Assembly: GCF_004119495.1 (NCBI RefSeq)
Contig: NZ_NRQU01000042.1
Location: 52-45,047, forward strand
DNA: 44,996 nt
Direction: 5' to 3'
Source: Flavobacterium sp. YO12
GTDB taxonomy: Bacteria > Bacteroidota > Bacteroidia > Flavobacteriales > Flavobacteriaceae
Below the pieces are notes generated by a model. It saw nothing but the letters and a program-made list of their open reading frames with translations. It ran no database searches and was not told the origin of the DNA. Position numbers and translations under genes: made by a program. Below, one piece after another: positions 1-9,345 of the stretch (positions are counted from its first letter, which is position 1; each line of letters opens with the position of its first letter).

Positions 1-119
1 TTAAAAAAAATGGAAATTTTAGTAAGTATGACGCTTTTCAAAAACAAGCATAAATAACTTACATTTAAATATTTACACTGCTCAAATCTGCATTATTTCT
101 AAATTTCGCGGTGAGTTCT

Positions 120-878
120 TTATTGATATACCCTTACGTAATCTATATAAAACTTTTGCGGAAAAATCGCATCGTCTACTTCTGGACCTCCAAAATTTCC
201 ACCAACTGCCAAATTCAAAATAATATAAAATGGTTTGTCAAAAGGCCAAGTATCTTCGTTTTTCACAGAAGGATTAAAGGTATAAACTAAAGTTTTGTCT
301 ACAAAAAATTCAATTTTATCTTTATCCCACTCAATAGCATACACATGATAACCTTCTTCAATATTTAAAAACTCAGTTCTTTTTGTGTTGATTGTATTCC
401 CATGACTGTCTTGCGTATGAAGCGTCGTGTAAACCATGTGAGGATCTCTCCCTATATATTCCAGAATATCAATTTCACCGCTTTTTGGCCATTGCACCTC
501 GTCAATATTAGCGCCAAGCATCCAGAAAGCAGGCCATATACCTTGTCCGACAGGTAATTTTGCCCTTGCTTCTATCCTGCCGTATTTAAACTCTTTCTTA
601 CCTTTAGTTGTAATTTTTGTCGAAGTATATTTATTTCCTTCTTTTCTCGCTTCTATTACCAAATTACCATCTTTTACTTCGTGATTAATTTTGGTATAAA
701 TCTGCCTTTCATTATTACCAAAACCACACGAATTCGGACAGCCGTCTCCAAGTTCAAAATTCCAAAACTTTTCATTTATCTCTTTCTTATTGAAGTTTTC
801 TTCCCATACCAGTTTTCTCTTTACTTCTTGTGCGTATGAAAAACTACAAATGAGCATTAATAGAACTACTTTATTCAT
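120..878 (-). CDS. Secreted GH16 beta-glucanase (laminarinase type)
   Basis: Predicted endo-beta-1,3(4)-glucanase that cuts laminarin-like glucans outside the cytoplasm. Residues 1-16 form a signal peptide (hydrophobic run, then SYAQ). The GH16 signature GEIDILE is at 134-140, with E135 as likely nucleophile, D137 as helper and E140 as acid/base; the spaced ExDxxE form is the one usual for laminarinases. The conserved GIWPAFWMLG region precedes it. At 252 residues it is a bare catalytic domain with no carbohydrate-binding or sorting domain. It ends at position 120, and nothing recognisable lies in bases 1-119. It stands back to back with uvrA and looks monocistronic. The family is clear; the exact substrate is inferred. 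Confidence 0.9.
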   Translation of the reverse strand: MNKVVLLMLICSFSYAQEVKRKLVWEENFNKKEINEKFWNFELGDGCPNSCGFGNNERQIYTKINHEVKDGNLVIEARKEGNKYTSTKITTKGKKEFKYGRIEARAKLPVGQGIWPAFWMLGANIDEVQWPKSGEIDILEYIGRDPHMVYTTLHTQDSHGNTINTKRTEFLNIEEGYHVYAIEWDKDKIEFFVDKTLVYTFNPSVKNEDTWPFDKPFYIILNLAVGGNFGGPEVDDAIFPQKFYIDYVRVYQ

Positions 879-1040
879 AACTATTACTTTAGAAATTATT
901 AAAACTGTTCTAAAATAGAATATTTCCTAAACACTAGCCGCTTTTTAATCAAAAAATTTGGCATTCGAAATTGGAGCTAACAATGTGATTCTGTTAAAAT
1001 TTGGAACAATATCCTTAACTAAACTCAATTCAAAATTGAT

Positions 1041-1048
1041 TACTTTTG
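1041..1048 (+). promoter_or_regulatory. Probable -7 promoter box for uvrA
   Basis: TACTTTTG matches the Bacteroidota -7 consensus TAnnTTTG and lies 18 nt before the uvrA ATG. No good TTTG -33 element is seen at the usual spacing. Confidence 0.4.
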
Positions 1049-1066
1049 TAAAAATTGACATTTTTT

Positions 1067-3863
1067 ATGCAAATCGATCTTTCTACACTCGACCCAAAAC
1101 AAAATATTATAATAAAAGGAGCACAAGTACATAATTTAAAAAATGTAGATGTTGCTATTCCGCGAAATAAACTGGTTGTAATTACAGGTCTTTCGGGATC
1201 AGGAAAATCAAGTTTAGCATTTGATACTTTATATGCCGAAGGACAACGTCGTTATGTAGAAAGTTTATCTTCATACGCACGTCAGTTTTTGGGGCGTTTA
1301 GACAAACCTAAAGTAGAATATATTAAAGGTATTGCGCCGGCAATTGCAATTGAGCAAAAAGTGAATACTACAAATGCTCGTTCTACTGTAGGAACTTCTA
1401 CAGAAATCTACGATTATATTAAACTTTTGTTTGCCAGAATCGGACGCACTTATTCTCCTGTTTCTGGTCAAGAAGTTAAAAAAAACACTGTTTCTGATGT
1501 GGTTTCTGATGTAAAAACATTGGAAATCGATAGTAAATGGCTGCTTCTTGCTCCTATTCATCTGGAAGAAGGGCGACAGCTCGAAGATAAACTTAAAGTA
1601 TTATTACAACAAGGTTTTGCTCGTATTCTCGTCGAAAATGAAATGGTACGTTTAGATGAATTTTCAGCAGAAAACCTACATCAATTAGACAATAAAGATA
1701 TTTTATTAATTATCGATCGTATTGTTGTAAAGGAAGAGGAAGAGTTTTTCAATCGTCTTGCTGATGCTGTTCAAACAGCTTTTTTTTGAAGGAAAAGGAA
1801 TTTGTTATCTTCAGGAATTGGGCTCAGATAAACGATTTTCTTATTCTAATAATTTCGAATTAGACGGTATTACTTTTCTAGAACCAAATGTTCACTTATT
1901 CAGCTTTAATAATCCGTATGGCGCTTGTCCTGTTTGTGAAGGTTACGGAAATATAATTGGCATCGATGCTGATTTGGTTGTTCCTAATACATCACTCTCT
2001 ATTTTTGAAAGTGCTATTTATCCTTGGCGAGGCGAAAGTATGAGCTGGTACAAAGATGAATTAGTAAAACATGCCTATAAATTTGATTTCCCAATTCACA
2101 AACCTTATTTCGAACTTTCTGACAGTCAAAAAGACTTAATTTGGACAGGAAATCAATATTTTCAAGGTCTAAACAGCTTTTTTAAAGAACTTGAAGAGAA
2201 AAACTATAAAATACAAAATCGTGTAATGCTGTCGCGTTACCGCGGAAAAACGAAATGTCACGCTTGTCGCGGAAAACGTCTTCGCGAGGAAGCTTCATAT
2301 GTAAAAATCAACGAAAAAACAGTTTCAGATTTAGTTGATTTACCAATTAAGCATTTAGTTACTTTTTTCAAAAATATCGATTTAAATACTTACGAGCAGC
2401 AAATTGCGAAACGTTTGATGGTCGAAATCAATAATCGTTTATCGTTTTTAACCGAAGTTGGTTTGGATTATCTTACCTTAAACCGAAACTCTTCGACACT
2501 TTCGGGAGGAGAATCGCAGCGTATTAATCTAGCTACTTCGTTAGGAAGCAGCTTGGTTGGTTCGATGTACATTCTAGACGAACCTAGTATTGGACTTCAC
2601 CCAAAAGATTCTGAAAGGCTAATTAAGGTTTTACTTTCGCTGCGTGATTTAGGCAACACTGTAATTGTGGTAGAACACGATGAAGATATTATGAAAGCGG
2701 CTGATATGATTATTGATATTGGTCCTGAAGCAGGAACTTTTGGTGGAAAACTAGTAGCACAGGGAACTTATGAAGAAATCCTAAAATCAGATTCGCTTAC
2801 TTCTAAGTATTTGAATGGAGATTTAGAGATTTCAGTTCCACAGAGAAGAAGAAAATTCAAAAATCATATTGATATTATTGGTGCAAGAGAGAATAACTTA
2901 AAGAATATCAATGTTACTTTTCCTTTGGATATTTTAACTGTTGTAACTGGAGTTTCTGGAAGTGGAAAAAGTACTTTGATTAAGAAAATTCTATTTCCTG
3001 CTATGCAGAAAAAACTGGAAAATGCTGCTGAAAAAGCAGGACAGTTTAGTGAAATTAAAGGCTCTTTCTCGCAAATAAAACACATTGAATATGTAGATCA
3101 AAACCCGATTGGAAGAAGTTCCAGATCAAATCCTGTAACTTACATTAAGGCTTATGACGATATTCGTGATTTGTATGCTAAAGAAAAATTATCAAAAATA
3201 AGAGGTTATCAGGCGAAACATTTCTCTTTTAATGTTGACGGAGGACGCTGTGAAACGTGTAAAGGAGAAGGTTCTATAAATGTTGAAATGGTATTTATGG
3301 CTGATGTTTCTCTGCCTTGTGAAACCTGCGGCGGAAAACGATTCAAAAAAGAAATCTTAGAGATTAATTTTGACGATAAAAACATCAACGATATTCTTAC
3401 GATGACTATTGATGATGCTATTGCTTTCTTTGAAAAAAACAAACAGACAAAAATCACGCAAAAATTACAGCCTTTACAAGATGTTGGTTTAGGCTATGTT
3501 CAATTAGGACAATCATCCTCTACTCTTTCGGGCGGTGAAGCACAACGTATTAAACTGGCTTCATTTTTAGTAAAAGGGGCAACAAAAGATAAAGCTCTAT
3601 TTGTTTTTGATGAACCTACAACCGGGCTTCATTTTCATGACATTAAAAAGCTGATGGCTTCATTTGATGCTTTAATCGAAAAAGGACATTCGATAATTGT
3701 GATTGAACATAATCTTGATTTAATTAAATGTGCCGACTGGATTATCGATTTGGGACCTGAAGGCGGAGAAAACGGCGGTCATTTATTGGCTGCAGGAACT
3801 CCTGAAGAAATTGTTAAAGTAAAAGAATCTGTTACTGGAATTTATTTGAAAGATAAACTGTAG
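1067..3863 (+). CDS. uvrA: UvrABC excinuclease subunit A, interrupted by a one-base frameshift
   Basis: ATPase that finds bulky DNA lesions in nucleotide excision repair and loads UvrB. The first part shows Walker [10 protein letters not shown] near residues 41-49. The second part shows the zinc-module pairs CPVC and CHAC, signature LSGGESQR, a second Walker [10 protein letters not shown], the C-terminal zinc finger (CETC...CETC) and a second signature LSGGEAQR. The frame breaks at a run of eight T at 1780-1787: as given, the first frame stops at 1789, and the second frame continues with FFEGKG to 3863. Removing one T gives one 931-residue protein, the normal UvrA length, with no lost motif. 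ATG at 1067 is preferred to TTG 1055 because it follows the TACTTTTG box. Either a sequencing error or a recent homopolymer mutation. Confidence 0.93.
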
Positions 3864-3881
3864 CTTCCTGCACTTCAAAAA

Positions 3882-3925
3882 AAAGCCATAAATTATATCA
3901 GCTTATGATATTAATTTATGGCTTT
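3882..3925 (+). terminator. Hairpin terminator after uvrA
   Basis: Inverted repeat AAAGCCATAAATTA (3882-3895) and TAATTTATGGCTTT (3912-3925), starting 19 nt after the uvrA stop and followed by an AT-rich tract. It may also serve the convergent gene that ends at 3948. Confidence 0.7.
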
Positions 3926-3947
3926 ATTATTTTAAAATTAGGAATGT

Positions 3948-4247
3948 TTATGCCAATAAACATTTTTCTTCAAAAGGAAAACCATCTTCATCGATGGCAA
4001 CTAGTACTTTTTTTTGTTTTGAAGCCTCAATTGTAAGATACAGCCATGCAAATGACCATAATCCGAGGGTTAAACAAAAAATAATAAAATTCAAACCGTG
4101 GTTAACTGCTTTACCGCCCTTTGAAAGAACTGCGAAAAGTAATTCATCATTTCTCTCTTCTAATACAAATCCGTTATGAACTTTGTTTGAAATCATATTC
4201 GAAAACACCTGTACACTTTGTTCCGGACTGAGCTGATTGTTTTTCAT
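3948..4247 (-). CDS. Small single-pass membrane protein of unknown function
   Basis: A 99-residue protein I do not recognise. It has a soluble N-terminal part of about 50 residues, one hydrophobic helix near 52-73 (FIIFCLTLGLWSFAWLYLTI), then a short charged tail. It starts at ATG with no signal peptide and is convergent with uvrA across a shared hairpin. The 247-bp gap upstream, to the MscS gene, is very AT-rich and shows no other gene. The start and compact domain layout make it a credible gene, but no role can be given. Confidence 0.65.
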   Translation of the reverse strand: MKNNQLSPEQSVQVFSNMISNKVHNGFVLEERNDELLFAVLSKGGKAVNHGLNFIIFCLTLGLWSFAWLYLTIEASKQKKVLVAIDEDGFPFEEKCLLA

Positions 4248-4494
4248 AATCCTTCATTTTGGTTTAGTCTGTATGCGAAATTTTCTAAATTCTCAACAAT
4301 TCCCAATTAAGTACTGCATTCAAAAACAAACATCAGCAGAGCCTTTTTATATTCTATTAAACCATTTAGTTTTTTTTCAATAAAATGGAACGTTAAAAAT
4401 TTAACCTAAAATTATATTTTAAAATTAAAACTACAAAATAAACAACTGTTAAAATTGACTCTTTAAAACAGTATATCAATACATTAACAATAAC

Positions 4495-6147
4495 TTAATC
4501 TTTATTTCCAATGTTAAATGATGAAGGTTTATAATCACTTTTTAAATAATTTTCAGGTATAGTAGTCATATTGCCGTCTCTTAAAGCACTATAATGCGGC
4601 GACATAATTTCGATTCCGGCTTCATTAAAGGAATCTTGAATATTTTGATGCAATGAAGAATAAATTAAAGGCTGTTTTGTAGGTTGTTTTGTATAAACGT
4701 TTATTTGATACGATACATAAAAGTCGTCTAAACTAGTTTGCAAAACAAAAGGCGGCGGTGTCTGTTCGATCATTTGTGTCTTTAATGCTGCATCTATTAA
4801 AGCCTTATGAATGTCTTTCCACGGAACGTCATATCCAATAGTAACTGTAGTATGAATTAATAAACCATTATTAACCTGTTTCGTATTTGATGAATAATTG
4901 GTTGACGTACTTGATAAAACTGTTGAGTTGGGAATAGTTATATCTTCAAATTTAGGCGTTCTAATTCTGGTAACTAAAGCAGTTTTTTCGATTACTTCAC
5001 CGCTTACATCTCCAATTTTTATAAAATCACCTATTTTAAACGGACGCATATACGTAATTACTAAACCTGCAACCATATTCGCAATTGCATTTGAAGAACC
5101 TAATGAGAATAAAACCCCGACAAATACAGACACTCCTTTGAAAATTGGTGATTCTGAACCAGGTAAATACGGAAAAATTATAACTACCATAAAGGCAAGC
5201 AATAGAAATCTAACAATATTAAATGTCGGCATTGCCCAATCGTTGTAGAAACCGTCAATTTTAATATTCTCTTTTTTAATTTCTTCAAAAAAGAACTTAA
5301 TCACTTTTATGGTATATCTAAAAATAACAACGATAACTATAATGGTGACTAAACTTGGCAGAAAGTCGACAAACCCCATAACGGCAGATTTTGCCGGCGT
5401 AAGAATCCAACGCAGTAATGTTGTCGTGTAAGCTTCTGTAGCAGGAAAAATGCTGAACAAGAGCGGAAGTGAAAGGTAAACTATTAAAACTAGAATAATT
5501 CCTTTTACAAAACTATACAGCTGCATTGCGAGCGCCTGCTGCTTTTGAGGCGATAAAATTTTAATATTATTATAATTAAAGCCTTTAAAATACTTGTCGC
5601 TGTTTTTTAGAATATAGAGTTTTACTCTGTTAAAAAGTTTACCAACAAAATACAAGATACTGCCAATAATCAAAATCAACAAAGCTGTGTACCCAAGTCT
5701 TTTTGGCAGCATTGAATAGTTTTCATTTTGATAAACTATTGCTTTCTTTATTAAAGACAAATTGCGTTTTGCAATAAATTCTTGTGTCTGATTTTCAGCT
5801 TTTGCATCAACTTCAAGGATTGACATAATAATAAAATCATCTTTATAAACTATGTCTTGTGAAATATCTGAAGGACTAATTACAAGCGAATCTGAATCAA
5901 AAAGTGAATCCTCATAAAGTTTTCTAATTTTTTCGGTAATCGCTTTCGCCCTGTTTTCGGCAGAAAAAGACCCTACTTTGTTATAAACAAAGAATAATGT
6001 ATCCTTAAAAGGATTTATAGGATATTTTACTTGTTTTAGTTCAACAGCGGCATTTTTTGATGAATGCAGGCTGTCTTTTTGAGTAAAAGCAAATGATGAA
6101 AATAAAACAATGAAAAGCGCTAAAAAACAAAGTAATTTCTTTTTCAT
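4495..6147 (-). CDS. MscS-family mechanosensitive channel with a periplasmic N-terminal domain
   Basis: Inner-membrane channel predicted to open under hypo-osmotic stress. It starts with a cleavable signal peptide (hydrophobic run ending FAFTQ), then a periplasmic region of about 130 residues, then several membrane helices between roughly residues 150 and 360. The MscS pore helix and upper beta domain follow: GSSNAIANMVAGLVITYMR, then PFKIGDFIKIGDVSGEV and ITIPNS. The mixed alpha/beta cytoplasmic domain runs to the C-terminus. At 550 residues it is longer than MscS itself because of the N-terminal extension. It sits upstream of no obvious partner and is preceded by its own promoter-like box, so it is probably transcribed alone. 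Confidence 0.9.
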   Translation of the reverse strand: MKKKLLCFLALFIVLFSSFAFTQKDSLHSSKNAAVELKQVKYPINPFKDTLFFVYNKVGSFSAENRAKAITEKIRKLYEDSLFDSDSLVISPSDISQDIVYKDDFIIMSILEVDAKAENQTQEFIAKRNLSLIKKAIVYQNENYSMLPKRLGYTALLILIIGSILYFVGKLFNRVKLYILKNSDKYFKGFNYNNIKILSPQKQQALAMQLYSFVKGIILVLIVYLSLPLLFSIFPATEAYTTTLLRWILTPAKSAVMGFVDFLPSLVTIIVIVVIFRYTIKVIKFFFEEIKKENIKIDGFYNDWAMPTFNIVRFLLLAFMVVIIFPYLPGSESPIFKGVSVFVGVLFSLGSSNAIANMVAGLVITYMRPFKIGDFIKIGDVSGEVIEKTALVTRIRTPKFEDITIPNSTVLSSTSTNYSSNTKQVNNGLLIHTTVTIGYDVPWKDIHKALIDAALKTQMIEQTPPPFVLQTSLDDFYVSYQINVYTKQPTKQPLIYSSLHQNIQDSFNEAGIEIMSPHYSALRDGNMTTIPENYLKSDYKPSSFNIGNKD

Positions 6148-6177
6148 ATGATGTTAGCTGTAAATGGTCCTTTCTAA

Positions 6178-6185
6178 CAAATATA
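6178..6185 (-). promoter_or_regulatory. Possible -7 promoter box for the MscS gene
   Basis: On the minus strand this reads TATATTTG, matching TAnnTTTG, 30 nt before the ATG. A TTTG lies 15 nt further upstream (6201-6204), slightly closer than usual. Confidence 0.4.
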
Positions 6186-6239
6186 AAAACAAAATAGCTT
6201 CAAATTTAAATTACTTTGTTGTTTCGCAATAAAATCGTA

Positions 6240-7709
6240 TTAAATTTTAATTCCAATTTTCTTTAAAATGGTATCTATTACTTTATTAATATCTGGCGAA
6301 ATATTAAATTTATAATTCAGATAAACATATAAAATGGTTACCAAAACTGATTTCAAAGCAATACTAATCAATTGATAAAATGGAAATTCCCAGAAATAAA
6401 ACAATAGAAACAAAACAAAAGTTAATACCATTGATGAAATTGTCTCTTTTGTAAAAGGGTACAAATGAAGTTTTTTCACCACAAAAAGAAGTTTTGCTAA
6501 ACTGTACAGGGTAATTGATAGTAAAGTTGCAAAAGCCGAACCGAAAATTCCGAAAATTGGAATAAAAATCATGTTTAAAATGACAGTAAGAACAACTAAC
6601 ATTAAACCAAGGTACAAAACCATTCGGTAGTATTTTGTGTTAAAAATAATGGCATTATTGTTTCCTAAAATCAAGTCAAAATATTTTGATAAACCAATCA
6701 TAAATACAACCGAAATTCCGCCGCTGTATTCTTTAGGCACCAATTCGTAAAGCTGATTAATATTGACAAAAATACACAGCATTACAAATCCGCCTACCAT
6801 TTGTAAATTGATAGAAGTCTTTTTGTAAAGTATATTCAATTCGTCATACTTATTTTCATGCATTAATTTTGCCGTTATCGGATAAACAATTTGATGCATC
6901 GCACGACTTGGCACAGAAATCACCAAAGCAATGTAAGTTGCCACAGAATAGAAAGCAATATTCTCAATCTGCATATATTGGTTCAGCATCATCTTATCAC
7001 CATCTAAAAGCAAATTAGCAACGCTTCCAGATAAAATAATATAAAAGGTATATATTAATATTTCCTTTGTATTTGCTGGTATTGTAAACTGAAAAGTTGG
7101 TTTCTGAATACTGAATGCATATAACATTGTTATCAAGAATGCCAAAAAATATAAACCTGCTGTTGCGTACACAAAACCTTCTACGCTAAGCCAATCATAA
7201 TAAACGCCTATTAATAGGAATAATGAAAATAATCGCAATCCAACTTCTTTTACAAAGTTTCCAAAAACGGAATGCATATTTACTCGCAGCCAGGCATAAA
7301 AAATTTCAAAATATGCCATACATAACCCTATAAATGGTATTAACCAAATATAACTTTTTACAATTGCATTCTTTTTTGATACGAAGAATAAAATTTCGTC
7401 ATAAAACACAAGGCCAATCAATAAAATTGGAATTATTAACAACAGAGGAAATAAAACAGTAAAGGATAAAAAACGGGATTTTTCTTCTTCGGTTTTATAC
7501 TGCGAATAAAATTTTACTAGTGTATTTTGCATTCCAATCGCAAACAAAGGCATGATAACATTTGCGCAAGATGTCACATAATTAGTTAAACCATAAAAGG
7601 TTGCCCCTAAAAAAACAGGATATAAATAAAGTGTATTAATGGCTCCAATTCCGAAACCTATATAGGTAATAATAGTATTTTTGAAAGACTGATTTAAGAC
7701 AATACCCAT
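6240..7709 (-). CDS. Polysaccharide flippase-like membrane protein (Wzx/MVF type)
   Basis: A 489-residue protein made almost wholly of hydrophobic helices (about 12-14), with the N-terminal layout of oligosaccharide flippases: residues 1-40 begin with FKNTIITYIGFGIGAINTLY, and YPVFLGATFYGLTNY follows. Members move lipid-linked glycan units across the inner membrane. It is the last gene of a run with a glycosyltransferase 37 nt upstream, YfhO and DUF4834, which supports export of a surface glycan. No polymerase or priming transferase lies nearby, so the exact polymer cannot be named. ATG start. Confidence 0.85.
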   Translation of the reverse strand: MGIVLNQSFKNTIITYIGFGIGAINTLYLYPVFLGATFYGLTNYVTSCANVIMPLFAIGMQNTLVKFYSQYKTEEEKSRFLSFTVLFPLLLIIPILLIGLVFYDEILFFVSKKNAIVKSYIWLIPFIGLCMAYFEIFYAWLRVNMHSVFGNFVKEVGLRLFSLFLLIGVYYDWLSVEGFVYATAGLYFLAFLITMLYAFSIQKPTFQFTIPANTKEILIYTFYIILSGSVANLLLDGDKMMLNQYMQIENIAFYSVATYIALVISVPSRAMHQIVYPITAKLMHENKYDELNILYKKTSINLQMVGGFVMLCIFVNINQLYELVPKEYSGGISVVFMIGLSKYFDLILGNNNAIIFNTKYYRMVLYLGLMLVVLTVILNMIFIPIFGIFGSAFATLLSITLYSLAKLLFVVKKLHLYPFTKETISSMVLTFVLFLLFYFWEFPFYQLISIALKSVLVTILYVYLNYKFNISPDINKVIDTILKKIGIKI

Positions 7710-7746
7710 TTGCGGATTTATGAATTTAGATTTTAAATTTAGCGTA

Positions 7747-9036
7747 CTATGATTCTTTAATCAACTGTGCTAATTGTTTGGTAAGGTTTTTTCTTGAATA
7801 TTGCTGTAAACCAACACCATAAGATTGTAATTTTCCTTCCAAAAATTGATTATAAAAGTTCAAAATTACACTTTTTAGTTTCACTTTTTCAGAATAATCA
7901 AAAAATACTCCTGTATTAGTTTCTGTAATAATATCGGCAAAATCAGAACCTTGTGGACCAATCGCAATTATTGGTCGATTGGAGACCATGTATTCAAACA
8001 ATTTTCCTGGTATAATACTTTTAGTATCCTCTGAGTTTATTTCGATTAAAAGTAAAACCTGTGACTTTTTTTGATGCGAGATTGCTTCATTATGCGAAAC
8101 ATATCCCAAAAGATTCAAATAATCATTCAGTTTAAATTCTTCAATCGAATCTAAAACTTCCTGACTTACGGCACCAATTAATTTAATTTCTAAATGCTTT
8201 TTAAAATCTGGAATTTCGTTAAATAGTTCAACAAGACATTCCCATAAAAATTTTGGGTTTCTCTCTGATAAAAATGAACCAATGTGTGCTAGAGTAAACT
8301 TCGTGTCTAGTGGTTCTTTCTCTACTTTTTCAAGATCATAACCATTTGTAATTACCGATATTGGTTTATTGGTAATAGCCTGAAATTCTGTTTTTGTAGT
8401 TTTACTTGTTACAATAATAGTGTCTGCGGTATTAAGCACTTTATGTTCTAAATTTTTATGCTTTTTTGCTGCATAATTTGACAAACGAAGTGATTTGTGA
8501 TAACCAATCGTTGTCCAAGGATCACGAAAATCTGCAAACCATTTTACATTTAGTTTTTCTTTTAATTCTAAACCAATTAAATGCAGACTATGCGGCGGTC
8601 CAGATGTTACGATCGTATCAATATTATTTTCTTTAATATATTTTTCCAGATAAGAAACTGAAGGTTTTACCCAAAAAACACGCGCATCAGGAATAAAAAG
8701 ATTCCCACGAACCCAAAGAAAAGTCTTATCTAAAAATGTCTGCTTTTTTTTATGCGGAAAAATTCCCGAACTAATCTTCTTCGTTTTATTTTTTGAAAAA
8801 ATAGAAGCCAATTGATAAGGTTCCCAAATTTTATTTTTTAGTACAATGACTTTATCAGATATTTCACTTACCAAACCTTCATCTACAATTGGATAAGTAG
8901 GGTTCTCTGGAACATAAACAATAGGTTGAACATCAAATTCTGGAAGATATTTTACAAATTTCAACCAACGCTGTACTCCCGGTCCTCCTGCTGGTGGAAA
9001 ATAGTACGTGATAATTAAGAGCTTCTTTTGTTCCAA
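7747..9036 (-). CDS. Glycosyltransferase, GT4-like (GT-B fold)
   Basis: Cytoplasmic or membrane-associated sugar transferase of 429 residues. The N-terminal acceptor domain opens with LLIITYYFPPAGGPGVQRW, a form common in Bacteroidota GT4 enzymes. The C-terminal donor domain contains the E-rich region IIPGKLFEYMVSNRPIIAIG near residue 350, where GT4 enzymes bind the nucleotide sugar. No membrane helix is seen. It lies between the flippase gene (37 nt) and a small membrane protein gene (40 nt), all on the minus strand. It probably adds sugars to the glycan that the flippase exports; donor and acceptor are unknown. Confidence 0.88.
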   Translation of the reverse strand: MEQKKLLIITYYFPPAGGPGVQRWLKFVKYLPEFDVQPIVYVPENPTYPIVDEGLVSEISDKVIVLKNKIWEPYQLASIFSKNKTKKISSGIFPHKKKQTFLDKTFLWVRGNLFIPDARVFWVKPSVSYLEKYIKENNIDTIVTSGPPHSLHLIGLELKEKLNVKWFADFRDPWTTIGYHKSLRLSNYAAKKHKNLEHKVLNTADTIIVTSKTTKTEFQAITNKPISVITNGYDLEKVEKEPLDTKFTLAHIGSFLSERNPKFLWECLVELFNEIPDFKKHLEIKLIGAVSQEVLDSIEEFKLNDYLNLLGYVSHNEAISHQKKSQVLLLIEINSEDTKSIIPGKLFEYMVSNRPIIAIGPQGSDFADIITETNTGVFFDYSEKVKLKSVILNFYNQFLEGKLQSYGVGLQQYSRKNLTKQLAQLIKES

Positions 9037-9076
9037 GGAAAATTGTTTATTGTTTAAAAGTGTAAATATTTAGACG

Positions 9077-9328
9077 TTATTTCAAAGCTAATTTCTTAAA
9101 TACTCTATAAATGATATAAAGGAAAAGCAAACAATTTAAAACGATCCAAAAGTTATAAAATGTCCAGACAATTTTATATTCCGTTTTCATACTTGAAATA
9201 CTAAAATATTTCCCTTGACTTTCATCATAAAAGTCATCATAACCCATCATATAAATTCCGCAAAAAATATATATTACTAAATCAAAAATGAGAAAAAGAA
9301 CAATTTTAAGAATTTTAGAGAGTTTCAT
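9077..9328 (-). CDS. Small two-helix membrane protein
   Basis: An 83-residue protein with two hydrophobic helices, about 8-30 and 52-75, and a charged 20-residue loop between them. It lies 17 nt after YfhO and 40 nt before the glycosyltransferase on the same strand, so it is probably co-transcribed. I do not recognise the family. An accessory role in the glycan cluster is only inferred from position. Confidence 0.6.
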   Translation of the reverse strand: MKLSKILKIVLFLIFDLVIYIFCGIYMMGYDDFYDESQGKYFSISSMKTEYKIVWTFYNFWIVLNCLLFLYIIYRVFKKLALK

Positions 9329-9345
9329 TTTAAAACTAAAGCCTA

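Noticed and set aside
1..119. Possible gene at the left edge
   Set aside because: The 119 nt are AT-rich with stops in the frames examined and no recognisable motif.
1780..1787. Programmed ribosomal frameshifting in uvrA
   Set aside because: UvrA is not known to use it, no stimulating structure is evident, and similar indels in two other genes make base-call error more likely.
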